Assembly: GCA_947487165.1 (NCBI GenBank)
Contig: CANKWX010000006.1
Location: forward strand, 21,708-85,707
Direction of reading: 5' to 3'
Origin: Burkholderiales bacterium
GTDB taxonomy: Bacteria; Pseudomonadota; Gammaproteobacteria; Burkholderiales; Burkholderiaceae_E
Length of the DNA: 64,000 nt
The position numbers and the translations under genes are program-made. Below the pieces are notes generated by a model. It had not been told where the DNA came from. It was given only the letters and a program-made list of their open reading frames with translations, and made no database searches. Of this stretch, positions 46,008 through 53,794 are shown piece by piece (the first letter of the stretch is position 1; each line of letters starts with the position of its first letter).

Positions 46008-47030
46008 ATGCAACTGCCCGATTCCAAAGACCTGAAGGCCGCCGCGGCACGCCTTGCAGGCGTCGCCCACCGCACCCCGGTCCTCACCTCGCGAACGGCT
46101 GACGCCGCCAGCGGCGCACAGCTGTTTTTCAAATGCGAAAACCTGCAGCGCGGCGGTGCCTTCAAGTTTCGCGGCGCCTACAACGCGATTGCGGCCTTGC
46201 CCGCGGCCAGCCGTGCCGCCGGCGTGGTGACCTATTCATCGGGCAATCATGCCCAGGCGATTGCCTTGTCGGCGTCGCTGCTGGGTGCGCCTGCCTGCAT
46301 CGTCATGCCCGCTGATGCCCCTGCGGCCAAGCTCGCAGCCACGCGCGGCTATGGCGGTGAGGTGGTGCTCTATGACCGGTTTCGAGATGACCGCGAAGCG
46401 ATCGGACGCCAGCTCGCCCACGAGCGCGGCCTTACCCTCATCCCGCCCTACGACCATGCCGACGTGATCGCAGGCGCCGGCACGGCGGCCCTCGAACTTT
46501 TCGAGGAGGTCGGCGAACTCGATCTGCTGCTGGTGTGTCTGGGTGGTGGCGGTCTGACTGCCGGCTCGGCGCTCGCGGCCGCTGCAATCTCGCCGCGCTG
46601 CGCGGTCTGGGGTGTCGAGCCTGCGGCCGGCAACGACGGTCAGCAGTCGCTGGCAGCCGGTCGAGTCATCAAGATCGAGGTGCCGCAGACGATTGCCGAT
46701 GGTGCCCAGACCCAGCGCCTGGGCGATCTGAACTTCGAGGTGATTCGCCATCGTGCTGCCGGCATCGTGACCGTGAGCGACGATGCGCTGATCAGCGCAA
46801 TGCGATTCATCGCCGAGCGCATGAAGATGGTGGTTGAGCCCACCGGCGCCCTGGCTGCCGCGGCAGCCTTCACCGCGGCGGTGCCGGTCGCCGGCCGGCG
46901 GGTCGGTGTGATCGTGAGCGGCGGCAATGTCGATCTGACGCGATTCGCCCGGCTGGTGTCCGAGTCTTCCGGCGCGGTGTCCGCCGGGTCTGATGTCTGC
47001 GATGTGTCCTCAGCGGGTCTGACGCGATGA
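46008..47030 (+). CDS. PLP-dependent fold-type II lyase, threonine dehydratase/serine racemase-like
   Basis: A 340-residue enzyme. The PLP lysine is in GGAFKFRGAYNAI (Lys53), the substrate loop is YSSGNHAQAIA (residues 76-86), and the phosphate-binding glycine loop is CLGGGGLTAGSALAAA. No C-terminal ACT domain, so it is not the allosteric IlvA. Family members deaminate serine, threonine or hydroxyaspartate by beta-elimination; related fold-II enzymes also eliminate sulfite from cysteate. Its stop overlaps the start of the molybdoenzyme by 4 bp, which couples the two. The family is clear, the substrate is not. Confidence 0.88.
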   Translation: MQLPDSKDLKAAAARLAGVAHRTPVLTSRTADAASGAQLFFKCENLQRGGAFKFRGAYNAIAALPAASRAAGVVTYSSGNHAQAIALSASLLGAPACIVMPADAPAAKLAATRGYGGEVVLYDRFRDDREAIGRQLAHERGLTLIPPYDHADVIAGAGTAALELFEEVGELDLLLVCLGGGGLTAGSALAAAAISPRCAVWGVEPAAGNDGQQSLAAGRVIKIEVPQTIADGAQTQRLGDLNFEVIRHRAAGIVTVSDDALISAMRFIAERMKMVVEPTGALAAAAAFTAAVPVAGRRVGVIVSGGNVDLTRFARLVSESSGAVSAGSDVCDVSSAGLTR

Positions 47031-49936
47031 TGACGCCGCTCACCCCGGCCGCCGACGCCCCGCTGCAGTTCGAAGACCGCTCGACGCAGCGCATTGCCTA
47101 CAGCACCTGTTACATGTGCGCCTGCCGCTGCGGCATCCAGGTCACGCTGCAGGACCATCCGGCCACGCCTGATTCGCCTGCGCGCAGCACGGTGCGATTC
47201 ATCCAGGGCACACCTGGTCATCCGGTAAACGATGGCGTGCTCTGTGCCAAGGGCAGCGCCGGCATCATGAAGCAGAACTCGCCGGCCAAGCTCAGTCATC
47301 CGATGATCCGTCGCCCGGGCACCGAGCGGGGCGCCGGCATCTTCGATCCGATCAGCTGGGACGACGCCCTCGATCTGCTTACCGATCGGCTGGCCCGCAT
47401 CCGCGCCACCGAGCCGCGCAAGCTGGCGTTCTTTACCGGACGCGATCAGATGCAGGCGCTCACCGGCCTGTGGGCCCAGCAGTTCGGTACCCCCAACTGG
47501 GCGGCGCATGGCGGCTTTTGCTCGGTCAACATCGCGGCCGCCGGCCTCTATTCGATCGGCTATTCCTTCTGGGAATTTGGTACGCCCGATTGGAATCGTG
47601 CCCGCTACTTTCTGATGTGGGGCGTGGCCGAAGACCATGCCAGCAATCCGATCAAGATCGGCCTCGAAAAACTCAAGCGCAATGGCGCGCGATTCGTGTC
47701 GATCAATCCGGTGCGCACCGGTTACTCGGCGATCGCCGACGAGTGGGTGCCGATCCGACCCGGCACCGACGGGCTGCTGGCGCTGGCCATCGCCCATGTG
47801 CTGCTCAGTCGCGAACGCTTCGACTGGGACTTTCTGGTGCGCTATACCAACGCGCCCTGGCTGGTCATCCAGGCGCCGGGCACCTCACAAGACGGCCTGT
47901 TTTTGCGCAACGAGCAGGGCCAGCCGCTGCTGTGGGATCAGCGCCTGAAGATGCCGGTGCCGATGGCGCCGGGCGCCATCCCGGCGCTCTTTGGCGAGTT
48001 TGTCGCACCCGGCGGCGAGCGCGTACGCACATCAATGTCGCTGATGGCCGAGCGCGCCCTGTCGGATGAGTATTCGCCCGAGGCGGTGGCCGATCGTTGC
48101 GGCGTGCCCGCCGAGCAGATCGAAAAAATCGCCCTCGACATGGCGCAGGTCGCCTTCGAGCAGACCATCGAGCTCCCGATTGCCTGGACCGACGCCTGGG
48201 GCGTGAAGCACGACAAGGTGATCGGGCGGCCGGTGGCGATGTATGCAATGCGCGGCGTGTCGGCGCACAGCAACGGCTTTCAGACCTGTCGCGCACTGCA
48301 CCTCATCCAGATGCTGCTCGGAGCGCTGGATGGCCCCGGCAACTTCCGCTCACGCGCGCCCTTTCCCAAGCCGATTCCGCCGGTGCAGCTGCCCGAAAAC
48401 GACATTGCCCGCATCAATGCGCCCGACACCGCGCTGGCACGCATGCCGCTCGGTTTTCCGACCCGCCCCGAAGACCTGGCGATCGATGCCGCGGGCGAGC
48501 CCTTGCGCATCGACAAGGCCTATTCCTGGGAGAGCCCGCTGGCCGCCCATGGCCTGATGCACATGGTCATCCGCAATGCCTTCGAGTCCGATCCCTATCC
48601 GATCGACACGCTGATGCTGTTCATGGCCAACATGGCCTGGAACTCTTCAATGAACACCACCGGCACGCAGGCGATGCTCGCTGCGCACAACGAGGCCGGC
48701 GATTACAAGATTCCTTTCGTCGTCGTGTCGGATGCCTTCGACTCCGAGATGGTTCGCTACGCCGATCTGGTGCTGCCCGACACCACCTACCTCGAGCGCT
48801 TCGATGCGATCTCGATGCTCGATCGTCCGATCTCCGAACCCGATGCCGCGGCCGACGCCATCCGTCATCCCCTTATCAAGCCCGACCGTGATGTCAGGCC
48901 CTGGCAGGATGTGCTGGTCGAACTCGCCGGGCGTCTGAACTTTCCGGCCTTCACCGATGCGCCCGGGGTGCCGCGTTTCAACGATTACCGCGACTTCATC
49001 CTGCGCTACGAGCGTGCGCCCGGCATCGGCTTTCTGGCCGGCTGGCGCGGTGAGAAGGGTGACAAGCCGCTGGTGGGCGAGCCCAATCCGAAACAGTGGG
49101 AGGCCTATATCGAAGGCAAGGCCTTCTTTGCGCACCATTGGCCCGATTCGATGAAGTACATGCGCTTTGCCAATCGCGATTATCTCGAGGAGGCTGCGCG
49201 AGCAGGCTTCATCGGCCGACCCGAGCCGATCGTGATGCAGCTTTACAGCGAGCCGATGCAGAAATTCCGGCTGGCAGGCCAGGGCCTCTACGACGGGCCT
49301 CGCCCGACCCGACCCGAAGATCGCGAGCGCCTGGCTCGCTACTTCGATCCGCTGCCCTTCTGGTATGCGCCGCTCGAGACGCTTGCAAGCGGCCCGGATC
49401 AGCCTGACGACTTTCCGTTTCATGCGATCACGCAGCGCCCGATGGTGATGTATCACTCCTGGGACAGCCAGAACGCCTGGCTGCGCCAGATCATGTCGCA
49501 GAACCTGCTCTACATGAACGAGCAGATGGCGACCGAAAAGGGGCTGGCCGACGGCGACTGGGTGCGGGTCGAATCGATGTATGCGCCGGTGGCGCCGCAA
49601 CCCGGTACGCCGGCCAATGCCCGCATGAAGAGCGATTCGCCCCGGCGCAGCATCCGCTGTCAGCTCAAGACCATGCAGGGCTGCGAGCGAAACACCGTCT
49701 GGACCTGGAATGCGATCGGCAAGATGGCCGGTACCTGGGGCTTGTCGAAGAAGGCGGCCGAATCGAATGCCGGCTTCCTGCTCAATCATCTGATCAGCGA
49801 GACCCTGCCGTCGCGCCCGGGCGAGGCGAGTCTGACCAACAGCGATCCGGTGACCGGGCAGGCGGCCTGGTATGACCTGAAAGTGCGGGTGCTCAAGGAC
49901 GACGATCAGCGCGCACCGCTTGCGGAGGATGCATGA
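47027..49936 (+). CDS. SoeA-like molybdopterin oxidoreductase catalytic subunit (predicted cytoplasmic sulfite dehydrogenase)
   Basis: A 969-residue DMSO-reductase-family enzyme. A 4Fe-4S cluster is bound near the N-terminus by C28, C31, C35 and C73 (TCYMCACRCGIQVTL and GVLCAKGSAGIMKQ). The latter stretch and NSPAKLSHPMIR are close to what I remember of SoeA of purple sulfur bacteria. A Cys in AHGGFCSVNIAAAG is a candidate molybdenum ligand. There is no twin-arginine signal, so the enzyme faces the cytoplasm, as in SoeABC. SoeABC oxidises sulfite to sulfate and passes electrons to the quinone pool. Downstream Fe-S and membrane subunits overlap or abut. Related polysulfide or thiosulfate reductases are the main alternative. 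Confidence 0.85.
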   Translation: MMTPLTPAADAPLQFEDRSTQRIAYSTCYMCACRCGIQVTLQDHPATPDSPARSTVRFIQGTPGHPVNDGVLCAKGSAGIMKQNSPAKLSHPMIRRPGTERGAGIFDPISWDDALDLLTDRLARIRATEPRKLAFFTGRDQMQALTGLWAQQFGTPNWAAHGGFCSVNIAAAGLYSIGYSFWEFGTPDWNRARYFLMWGVAEDHASNPIKIGLEKLKRNGARFVSINPVRTGYSAIADEWVPIRPGTDGLLALAIAHVLLSRERFDWDFLVRYTNAPWLVIQAPGTSQDGLFLRNEQGQPLLWDQRLKMPVPMAPGAIPALFGEFVAPGGERVRTSMSLMAERALSDEYSPEAVADRCGVPAEQIEKIALDMAQVAFEQTIELPIAWTDAWGVKHDKVIGRPVAMYAMRGVSAHSNGFQTCRALHLIQMLLGALDGPGNFRSRAPFPKPIPPVQLPENDIARINAPDTALARMPLGFPTRPEDLAIDAAGEPLRIDKAYSWESPLAAHGLMHMVIRNAFESDPYPIDTLMLFMANMAWNSSMNTTGTQAMLAAHNEAGDYKIPFVVVSDAFDSEMVRYADLVLPDTTYLERFDAISMLDRPISEPDAAADAIRHPLIKPDRDVRPWQDVLVELAGRLNFPAFTDAPGVPRFNDYRDFILRYERAPGIGFLAGWRGEKGDKPLVGEPNPKQWEAYIEGKAFFAHHWPDSMKYMRFANRDYLEEAARAGFIGRPEPIVMQLYSEPMQKFRLAGQGLYDGPRPTRPEDRERLARYFDPLPFWYAPLETLASGPDQPDDFPFHAITQRPMVMYHSWDSQNAWLRQIMSQNLLYMNEQMATEKGLADGDWVRVESMYAPVAPQPGTPANARMKSDSPRRSIRCQLKTMQGCERNTVWTWNAIGKMAGTWGLSKKAAESNAGFLLNHLISETLPSRPGEASLTNSDPVTGQAAWYDLKVRVLKDDDQRAPLAEDA

Positions 49937-50637
49937 AGCTCGGACTGGTCATTGACCTCGATGTGTGCGTCGGCTGTCATGCCTGCGCCACCGCCTGCAA
50001 GGAGTGGAACGGCGAGAGCCTGATGGCGGGCGGCGCGCCCGACTACGATCCGCAGGGCGCTGACCCCTCCGGCGTGTGGTTCAACCGGGTGCGTCACTAT
50101 GAGGTTGGCGACTATCCGGCGAACAAGACCCTGAATGTGCCGATGTCGTGCATGCACTGCGAGGACGCCGACTGCGTCACGGTCTGCCCCACCGGCGCTT
50201 CTTACAAGCGGGCCGAAGACGGCATCGTCCTGATCGACCCCGAGAAATGCATGGGCTGCAACTACTGCGCCTGGGCTTGCCCCTATGGTGCGCGCGAGCT
50301 CGATCGCAACGAAGGCGTGATGCGCAAATGCACGCTGTGCGTCGATCGCATCTACGACCAGGCCCTGCCGAGCGCCGAACGACAGCCGGCCTGCGTGCTG
50401 GCCTGCCCCACTCACGCGCGTCATTTCGGCGATTTCGACGATCCGGCCTCGAAGGTCTCGACGCTGAGCCGCGAGCGCGACGGCCAGCCGCTGTTTGAAA
50501 AGCTCGGCTATCGGCCGGTCAACCGCTATCTGCCGCCCCGCGAACCCGCGCAGGTGCCCGCCCCCGCAGACCTCGCTCCGCGCGGTTCCCTGCAGGCCAG
50601 GCTTGCCGCGATGGTCAATCGGCTGATTCAGTTGTGA
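49933..50637 (+). CDS. SoeB-like four-cluster iron-sulfur subunit
   Basis: A 234-residue ferredoxin-like electron-transfer subunit. Sixteen cysteines form four 4Fe-4S sites: CVGCHACATAC, CMHCEDADCVTVCPTG, CMGCNYCAWACPYGARELD, and CTLCVDRI with ACVLACPTHAR. It opens MKLGLVIDLDVCVGCHAC with no signal peptide, so it is cytoplasmic. It conducts electrons from the molybdenum subunit to the membrane anchor. The start overlaps the catalytic gene by 4 bp. Confidence 0.92.
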   Translation: MKLGLVIDLDVCVGCHACATACKEWNGESLMAGGAPDYDPQGADPSGVWFNRVRHYEVGDYPANKTLNVPMSCMHCEDADCVTVCPTGASYKRAEDGIVLIDPEKCMGCNYCAWACPYGARELDRNEGVMRKCTLCVDRIYDQALPSAERQPACVLACPTHARHFGDFDDPASKVSTLSRERDGQPLFEKLGYRPVNRYLPPREPAQVPAPADLAPRGSLQARLAAMVNRLIQL

Positions 50638-50641
50638 GCCG

Positions 50642-51589
50642 ATGAAGCCTGCACTGTCGGTCATCTTTTTTACGGTGAGTTCGGGCGCCGGCCTGGGGCT
50701 GGCGGTGTGGCTGCTGGTCATGCAGCTGGCCGGAGGGGTCGATGCCTCGCAAAGGCTGTTCTGGCTTGCGTTCCTTGTGGCCGCCGTGCTGGTCACTGCC
50801 GGGCTGATCTCCTCGACCCTGCATCTGGCCAACCGCCGCAATGCCTGGCGCGCGTTTGCGCGCTTTCGGTCGTCATGGCTGTCGCGCGAGGGTGTGCTCG
50901 CGGTGGCGCTCTATCCGATGGCGGCCTTGCATGCCTGGCTCAGCGTGCAGCAGGCCGATGCCGCGCGTGTCACCGGCCTGCTGCTGATCGTGCTGACACT
51001 CTCGACCGTGGTCTGCACCGCGATGATCTATGCCTGCCTGAAGACCGTACCCCGTTGGCGCACCTGGCACACGCCGGTGACCTATCTGCTCTATGCACTG
51101 GCGGGTGGTGGCCTGATCTGGATCGCATTGAGCGCATTCGAGGGGGCGTCGCTTGCGCAGGCTGGCCTGGTCCTGTGGCTGGCCGCAGCGGCCGCGCTGG
51201 TCAAGCTGCTCTACTTCGCCAAATTTTCACAGCGGGTCCATGCCACGCTCAATCAGGCGCTGGCGGTGCCCGAAACCGCGCCCGCCGGGCGCATGCAGGG
51301 CAAGGTCCGCCTGCTCGACGCCGGCCATTCGCGGGGCACTTTCCTGACCGATGAGTTCGGTTTCGTGCTGGCGCGCTCGCGGGCTCGCATGCTTCGCCTG
51401 GCCATGTTCGTGCTGACGCTGCCTGTGCCGCTGGTGTTGCTGTTGCTGGGCGCTGCGGGTCGGGGTGGCGCTGTTCCGATTGCGGCGGCCGCACTGTGTT
51501 TTCTCGGTGGGGTATTGCTCGAGCGCTGGCTGTTCTTTGCGCAGGCCGAGCATGTGGTTCGTCTGTATCACGGTCAGCAGCGCGTCTGA
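50642..51589 (+). CDS. SoeC/DmsC-like membrane anchor subunit
   Basis: A 315-residue integral membrane protein with about eight spans (LSVIFFTVSSGAGLGLAVWLLVMQLAGG, LFWLAFLVAAVLVTAGLISSTLHLANRRNAWRAF and so on). The opening KPALSVIFFTVSSGAGLG and HLANRRNAWRAFARFRSSWLSREG are features of DmsC-type anchors. It would hold the complex at the inner membrane and exchange electrons with quinone. It lies 4 bp after the Fe-S subunit and completes the A-B-C set. Confidence 0.9.
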   Translation: MKPALSVIFFTVSSGAGLGLAVWLLVMQLAGGVDASQRLFWLAFLVAAVLVTAGLISSTLHLANRRNAWRAFARFRSSWLSREGVLAVALYPMAALHAWLSVQQADAARVTGLLLIVLTLSTVVCTAMIYACLKTVPRWRTWHTPVTYLLYALAGGGLIWIALSAFEGASLAQAGLVLWLAAAAALVKLLYFAKFSQRVHATLNQALAVPETAPAGRMQGKVRLLDAGHSRGTFLTDEFGFVLARSRARMLRLAMFVLTLPVPLVLLLLGAAGRGGAVPIAAAALCFLGGVLLERWLFFAQAEHVVRLYHGQQRV

Positions 51590-51600
51590 GCGGCAGATCG

Positions 51601-52857
51601 ATGCTGCCGAGCGCCTGGCCCTTCCTGTCCTGGCCCCGCTTGCAGGGGCCGCAGATCCGGGCTGATCTGATCGCGGGTGCCTCGGTAGCGGTGGTGGCAA
51701 TTCCGCAGTCGCTCGCCTACGCGCAGCTTGCCGGCCTGCCGCCCCATCTCGGGCTTTATGCCGCCTTCGTGCCGACCATCATCGCCGCGCTCTTCGGATC
51801 GTCGGCGCAATTGTCGACCGGACCGGTTGCACTCACTTCGCTGCTGACCGCCGCTTCGCTCGCCGCGCTGGCCGCCCCCGGCACCGCGCCCTATCTCACG
51901 CTGGCGGTCCTGCTCGCGCTGGGTTCCGGGCTGTTGCAGCTGATCGCCGGTGTGATTGGTCTGGGGCGCTTCATCGAGCGCATCCCTGCCGCCCTGATGC
52001 TCGGCTTCGTGAATGCCGCCGCACTTGTGATTGTTTTTTCTCAATTGCCGGCGCTGCTTGGTGTGCCTGCGCCACAAGGGTCGGGCCCGATCCCCGCCAT
52101 CGCGGCATTCCTGCAAAGTGGCGCGCACCTCGTGCCGGCGACCGCCGCTTTCGGTCTGGTCTCGCTTGCGGTGCTGATGCTGGCCCGGCGCTATTGCCCG
52201 AGCTGGCCGGCTGCGCTGATCGTGAGCGTGGTGGCGACCCTGCTGAGTCAGGCGATCGACTATCAGCGCTATGGCAGCGTGGTCGGCGATCTGCCGCCGG
52301 GTCTGCCGACGCTGGCGTGGCCGAGCATCGACCTGGCATCGGCGACCAATCTGATGTCGGGCATGGTGCTGATCGCGCTGGTGAGTTTCATCGAAGTCAC
52401 CTCCAGTGCCAGGACGATTGCGGCACGCACCGGCACGGCCTGGAATGTCAACCAGGAGCTGGTCGGGCAGGGTCTGGCCAAGGTGGCGGCGTCGCTCTTT
52501 GCAGCCTTTCCGGTGTCGGGTTCGTTTTCGCGGTCTGCGCTCAATCTGAGTGCCGGAGCGATGACCGCCTGGTCGTCGATCGTGTGCGCGGCGCTGGTTG
52601 GCATCGCACTGGTCTTTGCCACCGGTGCCTTGCACCATCTGCCTAATGCGGTACTGGCTGCGCTGATCGTCTCGGCGGTCCTCAACCTGCTCACGCCGCT
52701 TGAATTGCTGAAGGTTGCGCGATTCGATCGCTCAGCCGGCGCCACGGCCTGGGTGACGCTGCTTGCGACCCTCTTTTTTGCGCCGAGGATTCATTACGGC
52801 CTGATCGTCGGCCTCGGGGTCAGTGCTGTCGTGACCGCGATCGGCCGGCGGCGCTGA
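51601..52857 (+). CDS. SulP family anion permease without STAS domain
   Basis: A 418-residue permease, starting MLPSAWPFLSWPRLQGPQIRADLIAGASVAVVAIPQSLAYAQLAGLPPHLGLYAAFVP, the SulP signature region. The membrane domain is complete to VTLLATLFFAPRIHYGLIVGLG, but the frame then stops after AIGRRR, so the C-terminal cytoplasmic STAS domain of most SulP proteins is absent. SulP proteins move sulfate, bicarbonate or other anions. It starts 12 bp after the SoeC-like gene, so it is part of that operon; movement of sulfate or sulfite would fit. The start is ATG 51601. Confidence 0.88.
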   Translation: MLPSAWPFLSWPRLQGPQIRADLIAGASVAVVAIPQSLAYAQLAGLPPHLGLYAAFVPTIIAALFGSSAQLSTGPVALTSLLTAASLAALAAPGTAPYLTLAVLLALGSGLLQLIAGVIGLGRFIERIPAALMLGFVNAAALVIVFSQLPALLGVPAPQGSGPIPAIAAFLQSGAHLVPATAAFGLVSLAVLMLARRYCPSWPAALIVSVVATLLSQAIDYQRYGSVVGDLPPGLPTLAWPSIDLASATNLMSGMVLIALVSFIEVTSSARTIAARTGTAWNVNQELVGQGLAKVAASLFAAFPVSGSFSRSALNLSAGAMTAWSSIVCAALVGIALVFATGALHHLPNAVLAALIVSAVLNLLTPLELLKVARFDRSAGATAWVTLLATLFFAPRIHYGLIVGLGVSAVVTAIGRRR

Positions 52858-52920
52858 GTGCCCTCGGAACGACGCGATATTGCCGATCCTTCCGGGCGCG
52901 ACCTGCTCAGCAAATCCCGG

Positions 52921-53697
52921 TCAGACCGACGCGGTCAGACCGCCGTCGATGTAGAGCATCTGTCCGGTCATGAAGTCTGAAGCGACCGAGGCCAGAAAGA
53001 TTGCCGCCCCGCCGAGTTCATCGACGCGGCCCCAGCGCCCCATCGGCACCCGGGTTTCGATCCAGGCATTGAAGCTGGCATCGGCCGCAAGCGGGGCGGT
53101 GAAGTCGGTGCGAAAGTAGCCGGGTGCCAAGCCGTTGACCTGGATGTTGTGCCTGGCCCAGTCGATCGCCATGCCGCGCGTCAGATTCATCAGCCCGCCC
53201 TTTGAGGTGACATAAGGCGTGATGCCCTGGCGGGCGATCTGGCTGTTGATCGAGCAGACATTGATGATCTTGCCGCGTCGGCGCGGGATCATGAACCTCG
53301 CCACCGTGCGGCCGACCTTGAAGGCACCGGTGAGGTTGGTGCCGATGATCCGCTCCCAGTCGTCGGTCTCGACCGCTTCGAGCGGGCGGCGCAGGTTGAT
53401 ACCACTGTTGTTGATCAGGATCTCGATCGGGCCGATGTCGCGTTCGACGAGCGCAATCGCATCGGTCAGTGTCGCTTCGTCGGTGACATCGAAGGCGCAC
53501 ACGCCCGCGGTGATGCCCTCAGTGGCCAGCATCTGGGCGGTCTGAGCCAGCGCCTGAGGGTCTCGGCCGTTGAGCACGACCCGCGCGCCTGCGCCGGCCA
53601 GTGCCCGCGCCATTGCAAGCCCGATGCCGCGTGACGAGCCGGTGATGAGCGCGACGCGCCCGGACAGATCGAAGAGGGGGTGCAAGGCAGAGTTCAT
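52921..53697 (-). CDS. SDR-family oxidoreductase, gluconate 5-dehydrogenase-like
   Basis: A 258-residue SDR with cofactor motif TGSSRGIG (residues 19-26), RVVLNGRD (Arg after strand 2, pointing to NADP), NNSG, catalytic Ser in NVCSINSQIARQG and YVTSK. The stretch GITPYVTSKGGLMNLTRGMAIDWARHNIQVNGLAPGYFRTDF is like Ga5DH/IdnO proteins, which interconvert gluconate and 5-ketogluconate. No sugar-acid genes are nearby, so the substrate is tentative. It is convergent with the SulP gene. Confidence 0.85.
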   Translation of the reverse strand: MNSALHPLFDLSGRVALITGSSRGIGLAMARALAGAGARVVLNGRDPQALAQTAQMLATEGITAGVCAFDVTDEATLTDAIALVERDIGPIEILINNSGINLRRPLEAVETDDWERIIGTNLTGAFKVGRTVARFMIPRRRGKIINVCSINSQIARQGITPYVTSKGGLMNLTRGMAIDWARHNIQVNGLAPGYFRTDFTAPLAADASFNAWIETRVPMGRWGRVDELGGAAIFLASVASDFMTGQMLYIDGGLTASV

Positions 53698-53794
53698 GGC
53701 TTGATGCAGGGCTTCGGGTCGCTTACCGGTGCCTCGGGGTCTTGAGGCTCTTGCCGGTACCGACCTTCACCACGCCGGCGACGTAGAATCGGGG

